From NCBI GenBank assembly GCA_964512225.1, contig CAZEKB010000001.1, forward strand, positions 62,001-126,000: a DNA stretch of 64,000 nucleotides, given 5' to 3'. Each line of letters begins with the position of its first letter. The stretch's first letter is position 1. Under the pieces are notes generated by a model. That model was not told where the DNA came from, did not search any database, and saw only the letters and a program-made list of their open reading frames with translations. The position numbers and the translations under genes were made by a program. This document shows positions 25,969 through 35,040 of this stretch, piece after piece. This stretch comes from CAZEKB01 sp964512225. Lineage in GTDB: Bacteria; Myxococcota_A; UBA796; UBA9615.

Positions 25969-27708
25969 TCAGCGCTGGACGAAGAGCAGGGTGACCACGA
26001 GGCTCCCGGCGGCGTGCTCGCCGAGCGCGCGGGAGGCCCGGACGACGCCGACACCCACCTCCACCAGGTCGTCATCGATCGCGTGGTCGAGCCGGGACAC
26101 GGCCGTGACGTCGGTGCCCAGGACGAGGTCCACGCCCACGCGCCGGGCGGTGTGGAAGTGGTAGCGCACCGTCTCCGCCATCGCCTTGCGGTCCTCGGGC
26201 GCGAGCTCGAACCGGCCGGTCGCCACCAGGTCGGCCGAGGCCTTCCGCGCGAGCTGATCGAGCTTGCTGCGGCGGACGAGCTTGCGCAGGCCCAGGGACT
26301 CGCGCTTGCGCACCAGCTCCTTGAAGACCGCGTCCTCCCACGCGGCCGGGTCGGCCTCCTCCATGAGGATGGCGAAGACCTCGCTGACCGAGACGGACCA
26401 CCGGCCCATCGCGTCGCGGCGCACCACCACCCCCACGCCCCCGTGCTCGAGCTCGGGGTCCAGCAGGGCGGCGCGGTGGGACGGGCTCGCCATGAACGCC
26501 GCGTGGGCGGACGCGACGTCGCCGACGATCGCGACGTTCTCGGACGCCCGCACCGCCGTGAGGCCCTCGTTCTGCAGCCGGTGCATGGCCGTACCCGACG
26601 AGGTCACGTGGCCGAACCGCTCCCCCCGTCCGATGTCTCCGGCGTGGGTCCGCGCCGCTCGGGTGATGGCGGGGTCCCGGATCAGCCGGGGGATCCCCCG
26701 GCTCCGACGGGACGACTGGATCATCTCCCAGAGCTGGTCCTCGGCCGCTCTCACGTCCTCGGGGCGGGGCGCGCGGTTCGGTCCCGACCCGGCCCCGGCG
26801 ACCCACGCGGCGCTGTCGCTGGGGGTGCCTCCGGTCGTCCCCGCTTCGCGGATCGGGGGTCGGCCCCCGCCGTCGACCTGGGCCGTGTCCCCGATGACGA
26901 GCACGTCCCCGGTCTCTCGCTTGCCGCCGCCGCGGCTCACGTCGACGCTCACGGCCGGGGCGCGCTGCCGGGGCCAGAGCGCGAGCACCTCCACGCCCTT
27001 GGGTCCCTGGGCGATCAGCTCGAACAGCCAGGCCCCGTCGAGCATCCCGGGCGCGGTGGACACGACGTAGCGCTGGTGATCCTCGAGCTCTCGGGGCACG
27101 CGCGTGGAGACGAGGCCGGTGGGTTCGGTGACGTACAGGCGGGGCGAGCTGTAGCCCTCGGGGAGGGAGATCACCTCGTCGCCCTCGAGCTCGCCGGGGC
27201 TGAAGGACGCGGCCCGGCGGGTCAGGAGGATGGCGACCCCGACGCGGTCGCCCTCGCGGCGCAGCCCGATGGCGGCGGAGTTGAACCGGGTCCAGTCCAC
27301 CGACGAGTCGGTCAGCACCGGCTTCAATGCGGCGTCGGGGGGCGCCGCGGACGCGACGAGCGTGATCGGCGCGAACTCGAAGTCCCGCAGGCCGGAGCCC
27401 CACAACCGCGTGCGCGTGGCGGCGCGGTCCGCCCACCCCCGCAGCGCGTCCTCGGCCACGCCGTCGGCGACCTCTTCGAGCCGGGGGTCCGCCTGCATGA
27501 GGATCCCGCGACGCTCGGCCGCGACCGTGCGGACCAGCGCCAGCAGGCGCGCTTCGTCCTCGGCGTCGGTGTCCTGGGCGCTCGCGGGGCGGGGCGCCGG
27601 CAGCGCGGTGAACACGAGGAGCAGGGCGGGGACGAAGAGCCCCGCACAAACACCCCCGTGGCGGCCTTTCAGGAGCCTCTGCCTGTGTCTACAATCCGCG
27701 AACTTCAT
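25969..27708 (-). CDS. Secreted protein with CAP (SCP/PR-1) domain
   Basis: 579 residues. The signal peptide core is LFVPALLLVFTALPAP with cleavage around ASA-Q. Residues from about 50 to 290 form a region I do not recognise. The CAP domain (about 320-450) shows GHVTSSG, ASENVAIV and SPSHRAALLDP, with His/Glu/His at the usual cavity positions. The tail of about 130 residues is unassigned. CAP proteins are secreted and implicated in binding or proteolysis of ligands, without a single role. I chose the ATG at 27708; a longer frame would cross the region upstream of ald. Confidence 0.75.
   Translation of the reverse strand: MKFADCRHRQRLLKGRHGGVCAGLFVPALLLVFTALPAPRPASAQDTDAEDEARLLALVRTVAAERRGILMQADPRLEEVADGVAEDALRGWADRAATRTRLWGSGLRDFEFAPITLVASAAPPDAALKPVLTDSSVDWTRFNSAAIGLRREGDRVGVAILLTRRAASFSPGELEGDEVISLPEGYSSPRLYVTEPTGLVSTRVPRELEDHQRYVVSTAPGMLDGAWLFELIAQGPKGVEVLALWPRQRAPAVSVDVSRGGGKRETGDVLVIGDTAQVDGGGRPPIREAGTTGGTPSDSAAWVAGAGSGPNRAPRPEDVRAAEDQLWEMIQSSRRSRGIPRLIRDPAITRAARTHAGDIGRGERFGHVTSSGTAMHRLQNEGLTAVRASENVAIVGDVASAHAAFMASPSHRAALLDPELEHGGVGVVVRRDAMGRWSVSVSEVFAILMEEADPAAWEDAVFKELVRKRESLGLRKLVRRSKLDQLARKASADLVATGRFELAPEDRKAMAETVRYHFHTARRVGVDLVLGTDVTAVSRLDHAIDDDLVEVGVGVVRASRALGEHAAGSLVVTLLFVQR
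27667..27695 (+). promoter_or_regulatory. Candidate ald promoter
   Basis: TACAAT (27690-27695) is a good -10, 58 bases upstream of the ald ATG. The -35 position has TTTCAG (27667-27672), a poor match. It overlaps the 5' end of the divergent CAP gene. Confidence 0.3.
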
Positions 27709-27752
27709 CGGCATCCAACACCCCGAGGGCTGCGCGCCCACAGGAGCGAAGC

Positions 27753-28874
27753 ATGATCGTCGGCGTCCCCACGGAGATCAAGCCCCAGGAATATCGTGTC
27801 GGTCTGGTGCCGTCGGGCGTCAAGGCGCTGACCGAGCGGGGGCACCGGGTCCTCGTTCAGGAGGGGGCCGGACTGGGGGCGGGGCTGACCGACGAGGAGT
27901 TCGTGCGTCAGGGCGCCGAGATCGTCCCCGGCGCGGCGGACGTCTGGGGCGGCGCCGAGATGATCATGAAGGTGAAGGAGCCCGTCCGGAACGACACCTT
28001 CGACGAATACGCCGCCATGCGGCCGGGCCAGGTGCTCTACACCTACCTGCACCTCGCGCCCGCGCCCGAGCTCACCCGGCAGCTCGTCGACGCGGACGTG
28101 GTGGGCGTCGCCTACGAGACGATCGAGGGCCGCGGCGGCAGTCTGCCGCTCCTCATCCCCATGTCCGAGGTGGCGGGACGGATGTCCGTGCAGGCGGGCG
28201 CGACCTGCCTGGAGAAGCCCCGGGGCGGCCGCGGCGTGCTCCTGGGCGGCGTGCCCGGCGTGGAGCCGGGCGTCGCGGTCATCATCGGCGGGGGCATCGT
28301 CGGCCGGAACGCCGCGAAGATGGCCATCGGCCTGGGCGCGGAGGTCTGGATCCTCGACGTCAACCTCGACACGCTGCGCTACTGCGACGACATCTGGGGC
28401 AGCCGGGTCAAGACGATGATGTCGAACCGGGTGAACATCGAGAAGGCCCTGCGTCGCGCGGATCTGCTGGTGGGCGGCGTGCTCATCCCGGGCGCGAAGG
28501 CCCCCCACCTCGTCACCCGCGACATGCTCGCGCTCATGAAGGAGGGGGCGGTGATCGTGGACGTGGCCGTCGACCAGGGCGGGTGCGTGGAGACGACCCA
28601 CCCGACGACGCACGCGGACCCCACCTACGTGGTCGACGGGATCGTCCACTACGGCGTCGCGAACATGCCCGGGGCCGTGGCCCGCACGTCGACCTTCGCC
28701 CTCACGAACGCCACCCTGCCCTACGCCCTGCGGCTGGCGGACCTGGGCGTCGAGGAGGCCGTGAAGGCGACGCCCGGCCTCGCGCCCGGCGTGAACGTGT
28801 ACCGGGGGAAGGTGACCTACCAAGCCGTCTCCGACGCCATCGGAATCCCGTACTCCCCGCTGCCCTTCGGGTAG
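27753..28874 (+). CDS. ald: Alanine dehydrogenase
   Basis: NAD-dependent interconversion of L-alanine and pyruvate plus ammonia. 373 residues, full family length. The N-terminus MIVGVPTEIKPQEYRVGL and MKVKEPV with the catalytic Lys, HLAPAPELTR, then NAD-binding VIIGGGIVGRNAAKMAIGLGA and VDVAVDQGGCVETT are diagnostic. ATG with AGGAG eight bases upstream. Isolated monocistronic unit between a divergent CAP gene and a convergent gene. Confidence 0.96.
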   Translation: MIVGVPTEIKPQEYRVGLVPSGVKALTERGHRVLVQEGAGLGAGLTDEEFVRQGAEIVPGAADVWGGAEMIMKVKEPVRNDTFDEYAAMRPGQVLYTYLHLAPAPELTRQLVDADVVGVAYETIEGRGGSLPLLIPMSEVAGRMSVQAGATCLEKPRGGRGVLLGGVPGVEPGVAVIIGGGIVGRNAAKMAIGLGAEVWILDVNLDTLRYCDDIWGSRVKTMMSNRVNIEKALRRADLLVGGVLIPGAKAPHLVTRDMLALMKEGAVIVDVAVDQGGCVETTHPTTHADPTYVVDGIVHYGVANMPGAVARTSTFALTNATLPYALRLADLGVEEAVKATPGLAPGVNVYRGKVTYQAVSDAIGIPYSPLPFG

Positions 28875-28879
28875 GACCG

Positions 28880-28899
28880 GACCCGGCCCGTGGCGGGTC
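28880..28899. terminator. Hairpin between convergent ald and LRV-like gene
   Basis: GACCCG-GCCCGTGG-CGGGTC fills the 28-base gap between the two convergent stops. It is GC-rich with no U-tract; a bidirectional terminator is plausible from position alone. Confidence 0.45.
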
Positions 28900-28902
28900 G
28901 AA

Positions 28903-30417
28903 TCACCGCTGCGCGTCGCGCTTCTGCTTGTACAGCTTCGTGGCCGCGCCGAAGACGGCCGAGCTCACGTTGCGGTTCGACGAGAGCAGCTTCAGATCCT
29001 TGATGTGCAGCTGCTTGATCAGGCTCATCGCCACCGGGATGGGCGTCTTCGGGTTGCCCGCCATCGCGACCTTCACCGGGTACTTCCGCATGTACTCGCG
29101 GTTCATGGAGAGCAGGCGCAGGACGTCCTCGGCCACGCCGCGGTTGCCCGCGATGGCCTTGACCTCGTTCTCGGTGAGGCGTCCCGACTTCACCACGGCG
29201 CTCGCGACGATCTTGTTGCGGTCGCGGATCAGGATCTCACGGACCTCCTTGTTGCCCTTGTAGGAGAGCTTGATCTTCTGGCCCGTGGTCATCTTCCCGA
29301 TGGCCTGCTTGAGGCCGAGCTTCTCCTCCTCGCCGACGTTCTCCTTGTCCTCGGTGAACATCGAGCCGAAGTCGTCGTCCTCCTCCTCGAGGCCGAAGGC
29401 GAAGTCGCTGTCGGCGATCGACGTCAGGCCGGTGAGGTCGAGCTCGTCGATGGCCTCCTCGACGTCGACCTCCTGGCGCCGCGGCATGATCGGGCGGCCG
29501 GCGGTGTCGTCCTGCCAGCCCAGCGGCGGGGCCACGTACTCGGCGAGCGGGTCGATCCCCCAGTCCAGGAGCAGCGCCTCGAGCGGGTTCAGCAGGCCGG
29601 GGGGAGGCGTCGGCAGCGCGGCCGGCGCGGGCGGGATGTAGGGCTCCCCGGAGACGAAGTCCTCGGGGAGGCCGTCTTCACCGAGAGCGGCGACCGGCGG
29701 CAGGCCCGCGTCGGGGACCTCCGCGACCGTCCCGGCCGGGGGCGCGGTCTGCTCGGCGGCGCCCTGGGCGGGGGCCGTCTCCTCCACGGGCTCCGGCACG
29801 GGCGGGGCGACCCCCGCGGCGGCGAGGGCAGCGGCGTTGGCGCGCGCCTGGGCCGCCTTCGCCGACGCCTTGATCTCCGCCTCGGAGGCCTCGTTGCTGA
29901 GCCCGTGCAGCCGCATGAACGACGTCACCCGGTCGATCACCGACTGCGCCGTGTTGGGGTTCCGGGCCAGGAAGCGGAACACCTCCGGGGTGACGATCAG
30001 CCGCTCCTGGTTGTTCGAGATGATCTCGGTGATGCGATGCGAGCCGGTCTCGGCGAGGTAGCAGATCGTCTTGTCGTTGATCTGGCGCTTGAGGCAGATC
30101 TGCTCGAGCAGGTACTCGTCCGTCCGCTTGTACGCCAGGAACTCGAGCAGCTTCGGGTGGGTCTTGGTGTCGATCAGACCGAGCAGGCGGTCTTCGGGGA
30201 GGTCGAGGATCGCCGCGCTCGCTTCGCTCGCGACCTCCGGATCGGGATCGCCGAGCAGCAGGTACTGCATGGCGAGGAGCGCCTTGGGCGGAGCGGGCAG
30301 CATCCCCCGGGCGACGGCGAGCTTGCCGCGCGCGGGGGCACCGGGCGCCGCGTGCTTGCGCAGCGCATCGGGGATGTTCAGCCGGTCACAGGCGGCCGCG
30401 TACTCTTTGGCGTCCAT
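28903..30417 (-). CDS. Conserved hypothetical with LRV/HEAT-like repeats and disordered linker
   Basis: 504 residues in three parts. Residues 1-165 are helical repeats of about 23-25 residues (LLGDPDPEVASEASAAIL, LIVTPEVFRFLARNPNTAQ). Residues 180-350 are an Ala/Pro-rich then acidic linker (EEEDDDFGSMF). Residues 375-500 contain more repeats (RLTENEVKAIAGNRGVAEDV, PVKVAMAGNPKTPIPVAMSL). The A-x-N-P-x-T-P core resembles the leucine-rich-repeat-variant or HEAT family. No export signal, so cytoplasmic; probably a protein-binding scaffold (inference). It is 46 bases downstream of the EF-G-like gene. Confidence 0.7.
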   Translation of the reverse strand: MDAKEYAAACDRLNIPDALRKHAAPGAPARGKLAVARGMLPAPPKALLAMQYLLLGDPDPEVASEASAAILDLPEDRLLGLIDTKTHPKLLEFLAYKRTDEYLLEQICLKRQINDKTICYLAETGSHRITEIISNNQERLIVTPEVFRFLARNPNTAQSVIDRVTSFMRLHGLSNEASEAEIKASAKAAQARANAAALAAAGVAPPVPEPVEETAPAQGAAEQTAPPAGTVAEVPDAGLPPVAALGEDGLPEDFVSGEPYIPPAPAALPTPPPGLLNPLEALLLDWGIDPLAEYVAPPLGWQDDTAGRPIMPRRQEVDVEEAIDELDLTGLTSIADSDFAFGLEEEDDDFGSMFTEDKENVGEEEKLGLKQAIGKMTTGQKIKLSYKGNKEVREILIRDRNKIVASAVVKSGRLTENEVKAIAGNRGVAEDVLRLLSMNREYMRKYPVKVAMAGNPKTPIPVAMSLIKQLHIKDLKLLSSNRNVSSAVFGAATKLYKQKRDAQR

Positions 30418-30463
30418 TCCTCAATGCTAGGACAGACGGCGCCGGAGCGGGAGCGGAGGAGAC

Positions 30464-32554
30464 CTAGTCCTCCTCCTCCTGCACGCGGTTGATCTCCGCC
30501 ACGAGCTTGCCCTGCATGTGCGACGGCACGGGGTCGTACTGGTGCAGCTGCATCGTGTAGACGCCCTTGCCGCCCGTCATGGAGTTGAGGTCGGGGGCGT
30601 AGGACTGGACCTCCGCGAGCGGTACCAGGGCCTTGACGACCGAGTTCCGCCCCCGGGAGTCCATGTTCAGGATCCGGCCGCGACGGCTGTTCATGTCGCC
30701 CATGATGTCGCCCACCGAGTCCTCGGGGACCACGATCTCCATCTCGTAGATGGGCTCGAGCAGCACCGGGCGCGACTCCATCACGCCCTTCTTCACCGCC
30801 TGCCGACCCGCGATCTGGAACGCGATGTCCTTGCTGTCGACCGGGTGGGTCTTGCCGTCGTACAGGGTGACCTTCACGTCCACCACGGGGAACCCGGCGA
30901 GGATGCCCTTGCCGAGCTGGTGACGGACGCCCTTCTCCACCGACGGGATCAGGGTGTTGGGGATGACCCCGCCGACGACCTTGCTGACGAACTCGAAGCC
31001 CGCGCCCCGCGTATTGGGCTCGATCTTGAGCGAGACCTGGCCGAACTGGCCCGCGCCGCCCGACTGCTTCTTGTGGCGGTACGTCACATCCGAGCCGCCC
31101 GCGATCGTCTCTCGGTACGGGATCGTCGGGATGTCGAGGTCGACCTCGATGCCGAACTTCCGCTTCATCTTGTGGACCGTCACCTGGATGTGGTTCTGAC
31201 CCATGCCCGAGAGCACGATCTCCTTGGTGACGGGGTCGTAGCCCTGCTGGAGCCCGGGATCCTCGGCCAGCAGCTTGGACATCGCCGTCTTGATCTTGTC
31301 CTCGGCCCCGCGGCTGGTCGGCCGCAGCACGAAGGCGGCCATGGGCGGGGGCGGCTGCACGGCCTCGATGCGCACGAGGTGCTTGTGATCCGCGAGCGAG
31401 TCGCCGGTCCCGGTGTCCCGCAGCTTGGCGACGCCGAAGATGTCCCCCGGCAGCGCTTTGGTCACGGGCGTCTGCTTCTTGCCGCAGAGGTGGAACAGCT
31501 GGCCGAACCGCTCGTCCTTGTCGGTGCGCGCGTTGCGGGGGTGGCTGTCGCCGGACACGGTGCCCTGGAAGACGCGGACGAGCGAGATCTGGCCCGCGAA
31601 CGGGTCGATGACGGTCTTGAAGCAGAGCGCGGCGAGCGGCGCCGACGGGTCCGCGGTGAGCTCGACCTCGTCCCCGGTCCCGACCGCGACGGCGGTGACC
31701 GCAGGCCGCTCCGACGCCGCGGGCAGCGCGCGCGTGACCCACAGCAGCTGGTCGATCCCGATGTTCTTCGTGGCCGACCCGAGCAGGACGGGTGCGAGGA
31801 CGCCGGAGAGGATCCCCTTGTTGAGGCCCGAGCGGACCTCGTCCTGGCTGAGCTCGCCCTCCTCCAGGTACTTCTCGATCAGGTCGTCGTCGGTCTCGGC
31901 GACGGCCTCGACCATGGCCTCGAGGGCCTCGGCGACTTCGTCCTGCATGTCGGCGGGCACGTCGCCCACCGTGGGCGCGCCCCCGTCGCCGGAGTAGGTC
32001 AGCGCGCGCTGGTTCACCAGGTCGACGATGCCCCGGAAGTCCCCCGCCGACCCGATGGGCAGCTGGAGCAGGACGGGCGAGATGCCGAGGACGTCCCGCA
32101 CCTCTTCGACCGCGGAGCGCCAGTCGGCGCGATCGTTGTCGAGCTTGTTGATGAACACCGCGCGGGCGAGGCCGAGGCGGGCGGCGGCCGTGCTCATGCG
32201 CTCGGTGCTCGCCTCGACGCCGTCGACCGCGGAGATGACCACGACGGCGGAGTCCACGGCCTGCAGGCACACCTGCGAGTCGGCGAGGAAGTTCCCGTCG
32301 CCGGGGGTGTCGAGAACGTGGACGCGGTACCCGTCGTACTCGCAGGTCACGACGGAGACCTGCGTCGACCCGCGCCGGGCCTGCTCTTCGGGCTCGAAGT
32401 CGAGGATCGACGTGCCTTCGGGCACGCTCCCGAGGCGGGTGTTGAGCCCGGTGGTGCGCGCGACTGCGTCGCCGATGCTGGTCTTCCCTGCGCCGCCGTG
32501 GCCGACGAGCGCGATGCTGCGAATCCGAGAGGTGTCGATGTTGCTCATGTTCAT
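30464..32554 (-). CDS. EF-G paralogue (translation factor GTPase, FusA2-like)
   Basis: 696 residues with all EF-G domains (G, II, III, IV, V). The G1 loop is GHGGAGKTS (18-26), G4 is NKLDND. The switch II motif reads DTPGDGNF (82-89), where canonical EF-G has DTPGHVDF; the catalytic His is replaced by Asp86. Such changes are typical of the EF-G-like paralogues of actinobacteria and deltaproteobacteria, so this is not the housekeeping fusA. It lies 87 bases downstream of coaX and has two candidate ATGs (32554, 32548). Function of the paralogue is unsettled. Confidence 0.85.
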   Translation of the reverse strand: MNMSNIDTSRIRSIALVGHGGAGKTSIGDAVARTTGLNTRLGSVPEGTSILDFEPEEQARRGSTQVSVVTCEYDGYRVHVLDTPGDGNFLADSQVCLQAVDSAVVVISAVDGVEASTERMSTAAARLGLARAVFINKLDNDRADWRSAVEEVRDVLGISPVLLQLPIGSAGDFRGIVDLVNQRALTYSGDGGAPTVGDVPADMQDEVAEALEAMVEAVAETDDDLIEKYLEEGELSQDEVRSGLNKGILSGVLAPVLLGSATKNIGIDQLLWVTRALPAASERPAVTAVAVGTGDEVELTADPSAPLAALCFKTVIDPFAGQISLVRVFQGTVSGDSHPRNARTDKDERFGQLFHLCGKKQTPVTKALPGDIFGVAKLRDTGTGDSLADHKHLVRIEAVQPPPPMAAFVLRPTSRGAEDKIKTAMSKLLAEDPGLQQGYDPVTKEIVLSGMGQNHIQVTVHKMKRKFGIEVDLDIPTIPYRETIAGGSDVTYRHKKQSGGAGQFGQVSLKIEPNTRGAGFEFVSKVVGGVIPNTLIPSVEKGVRHQLGKGILAGFPVVDVKVTLYDGKTHPVDSKDIAFQIAGRQAVKKGVMESRPVLLEPIYEMEIVVPEDSVGDIMGDMNSRRGRILNMDSRGRNSVVKALVPLAEVQSYAPDLNSMTGGKGVYTMQLHQYDPVPSHMQGKLVAEINRVQEEED

Positions 32555-32641
32555 CCCGTGGTTCCGCTCGCGGGCGCGCGCGGGGGGCGCATTCTCTGCG
32601 CGCCGGGGGGCCGGGTCAAGGCGGCTGCAGGGGCGCGATCT

Positions 32642-33421
32642 TCAGCGATTGAGCGCGTAGAGGAGCTGGAGCCCGGTGAGTGTCAGGTCGTCGTCCACCG
32701 CGTCGATCGTCCGGCTGCCGTCGGCGATGACGGCGGCGAGGCCTCCGGTCGCGATCACGCTGGGCGTGGGGGCGTCGGGGGCTCGCTCGGTGTACTCGTC
32801 GACCAGGCGCCCGACGACGCCGTCCACGAGCCCGACGTAGCCGTAGAACAGGCCCGACTGCATCGAGTGGATCGTATTGCGCCCGATCACCTTGCGCGGA
32901 CGCTCGATGTTCACCCGGGGCAGCTTGCTCGCGCGCCGGAAGAGGGCCTCCGCGGAGATGCGGAGCCCGGGGGCGATCACGCCGCCCAGGTACTCGCCCC
33001 GGCCGGACACGCAGTCGAAGGTCGTGGCGGTGCCGAAGTCGACGACGATGCACGGCCCCTGCACGCGCGCGAACGCGGCCACGGAGTTGACGATCCGGTC
33101 GGCGCCCACCTCGCGCGGGTTGTCCGCGAGGATCGGCATGCCGGTGCGGATCCCGGGGCCCACCACCAAGGCCTCCAGGTCGAAGTAGGACCGGCACATC
33201 GCGAGGAAGGCCGACAGCGTGTCCGGCACGACGCACGACACGATGGCGGCCTCGACCTCGGGCTCGAGTCCGGCCCGCTCGAACAGGGAGTGGACCAGGA
33301 TCCCGATCTCGTCGGCGGTGCGGTCCTTGACCGTGCGGATGCGGAAGGTGCGGACGGCGCGCGCCTCCTCGTAGAGACCCAGCACCGTGTTGGTATTGCC
33401 GACGTCGATCACGAGCAGCAT
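32642..33421 (-). CDS. coaX: Type III pantothenate kinase
   Basis: First step of CoA synthesis. 259 residues. IDVGNTNTVLGL is the ASKHA phosphate-binding loop, with GADRIVNSVAAF and DFGTATTFDCV further on, all diagnostic for CoaX. ATG start, overlapping the birA end by 13 bases. The neighbours nadC-birA-coaX are a common cofactor cluster; another CoA gene (coaBC) is at 51514-52695. Confidence 0.95.
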   Translation of the reverse strand: MLLVIDVGNTNTVLGLYEEARAVRTFRIRTVKDRTADEIGILVHSLFERAGLEPEVEAAIVSCVVPDTLSAFLAMCRSYFDLEALVVGPGIRTGMPILADNPREVGADRIVNSVAAFARVQGPCIVVDFGTATTFDCVSGRGEYLGGVIAPGLRISAEALFRRASKLPRVNIERPRKVIGRNTIHSMQSGLFYGYVGLVDGVVGRLVDEYTERAPDAPTPSVIATGGLAAVIADGSRTIDAVDDDLTLTGLQLLYALNR

Positions 33422-34152
33422 GCAGCCGCCTCCGTTCCAAGGTGTACGTCCCCGGCGATCACCCGCTCGGGACCCTCCGCGCCCGGACGGAGGACGAGCA
33501 GCGCGCCGTCTTCGTCCAGCCCCAGGACCGACGCCGGGGAGCCGTCGACCATCATCTCCGCCCCCAGCATGGGCCACATCGCCGCCACGCAGCGAGCGCG
33601 CACGCCGTCCCAGCCGTCGCCGTCGACCGCCGCCTCGAGGGCGAGGAGTCGGTCGGTCAGGCGCAGGAGGAGGTCGTCGGGGTCCGCGGGGCCGAGGGCC
33701 GCGGCCGTGGCCCGCACGTCGGCGGGGAGGGCGTCCGTGCCGAGGTTGATCCCGACGCCGACGACGAGCGCGCCGGCCGCCCACTCGCACAGGACCCCCG
33801 CGAGCTTGCGACGCCCCACCAGCACGTCGTTGGGCCACTTCACCCACGCGTCGACCCCGGACTCCGCGGCGACGTCGCGCACCGCCAGGCCGGTCGCGAG
33901 GGTGAGCCGGACGGCTCGGGCCGGGGGCAGTCGGGGGCGGCGCAGGAAGCTCACGAGGAGCGCGTCGCCGGGAGCGGCGGACCAGCTCCTGCCCTGCCGT
34001 CCACGACCCGCCGTCTGGGCGCGGGCCCGCACGACCAGCCCGGCAGGGGCGCCCGCGCGGGCGGCGTCCATGGCGATCCGGTTGGTGGAGTCGACCACGT
34101 CCTCGTCCTGCAGACGCAGCCCCCGACGAGCGAGCTCCGCGGCCAGGTTCAT
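33409..34152 (-). CDS. birA: Biotin-[acetyl-CoA-carboxylase] ligase
   Basis: 247 residues. Catalytic loop GRGRQGRSW and KWPNDVLV are the BirA signatures; VVGVGINLG also matches. There is no N-terminal winged-helix domain, so this is a monofunctional ligase without repressor function. It overlaps coaX by 13 bases and lies 19 bases after nadC. Confidence 0.93.
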   Translation of the reverse strand: MNLAAELARRGLRLQDEDVVDSTNRIAMDAARAGAPAGLVVRARAQTAGRGRQGRSWSAAPGDALLVSFLRRPRLPPARAVRLTLATGLAVRDVAAESGVDAWVKWPNDVLVGRRKLAGVLCEWAAGALVVGVGINLGTDALPADVRATAAALGPADPDDLLLRLTDRLLALEAAVDGDGWDGVRARCVAAMWPMLGAEMMVDGSPASVLGLDEDGALLVLRPGAEGPERVIAGDVHLGTEAAACCS

Positions 34153-34171
34153 CGCGGCTCTTGCCGGCGGT

Positions 34172-35035
34172 TCACGCGCCGTCCGCGTCCACGGCCAGGG
34201 AGACGTCCTTCCACACGGCCTGGTGGACGATTCCCCCGCACGAGATGACGTCCACGCCCGTCTCGGCCACGCCCCGCACCGTGTCCAGGGAGATCCCGCC
34301 GCTCGCTTCGAGGACCAGCGACTCCGGGCGAGCCCTCAGCGTGGCGACGATCTCGGCGAGGCCGTCCACGTCGAAGTTGTCCAGCAGGAGCACGCGGGCG
34401 CCTGCGTCGACCGCTTCGTCGGCCTCGGCCCGGGTCTCCACCTCGACCTGGATCTGCAGGAGGTGGTGTACCCGGCTGCGCGCGCGCTCCACGGCCGGGG
34501 TGATGCCTCCGGCGGCCGCGATGTGGTTGTCCTTGATCATCACCCCGTCGCTGAGGCTGGAGCGGTGGTTGTGGCCCCCGCCCACGCGGACCGCGTACTT
34601 CTCGGCCGCCCGCAGGCCGGGGGTGGTCTTGCGCGTATCCACCAACCGCGCCGAGAGGTCGGCGATGCGGTCGACGTGCCTGCGCGTGAGGGTCGCGATG
34701 CCGCTGAGCCGCTGCACGATGTTGAGGGCCGGGCGCTCGCCCGTGAGGATCGCACGCAGCGGCCCGGTGACTCGGGCGAGCTCTTCGTCCGCGCCGAGGG
34801 AGCGATGCCCGTCCACGACCAGGAGCTCCACCTCGACCCGGGGATCCACCGAGGCGAGCAGCTCCTCGAAGGCGTGGAGGCCGCACACCACCATGGCCTC
34901 GCGGGCCAGGAGGCGAGCCGAGCCGAACGTGTCGCGGTCGACGATCGCGTCCGTGGTGACGTCGCCGGACGGGCTGTCCTCGGCCAGGGCCGTCGCGATG
35001 AGCCGCGACAGGTCGGGGGGATCGAAGCGGAGCAC
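34172..35035 (-). CDS. nadC: Nicotinate-nucleotide pyrophosphorylase (carboxylating)
   Basis: Quinolinate phosphoribosyltransferase of NAD synthesis. 287 residues: AEDSPSGDVTTDAI, ERPALNIVQRLSGIATLT, RKTTPGLRAAEKYAVRVGG, KDNHIAAAGG and EASGGISL are the family motifs. I chose the GTG at 35035, five bases after the preceding gene's stop; the longer upstream frame lies inside that gene. Confidence 0.95.
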   Translation of the reverse strand: MLRFDPPDLSRLIATALAEDSPSGDVTTDAIVDRDTFGSARLLAREAMVVCGLHAFEELLASVDPRVEVELLVVDGHRSLGADEELARVTGPLRAILTGERPALNIVQRLSGIATLTRRHVDRIADLSARLVDTRKTTPGLRAAEKYAVRVGGGHNHRSSLSDGVMIKDNHIAAAGGITPAVERARSRVHHLLQIQVEVETRAEADEAVDAGARVLLLDNFDVDGLAEIVATLRARPESLVLEASGGISLDTVRGVAETGVDVISCGGIVHQAVWKDVSLAVDADGA

Positions 35036-35040
35036 GAAGG

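Noticed and set aside
26926..26955. Possible sixth copy of the 9-base-period repeat
   Set aside because: GCTCACG units here are 12 bases apart and do not match the core; explained by coding for V-S-V-D-V-S.
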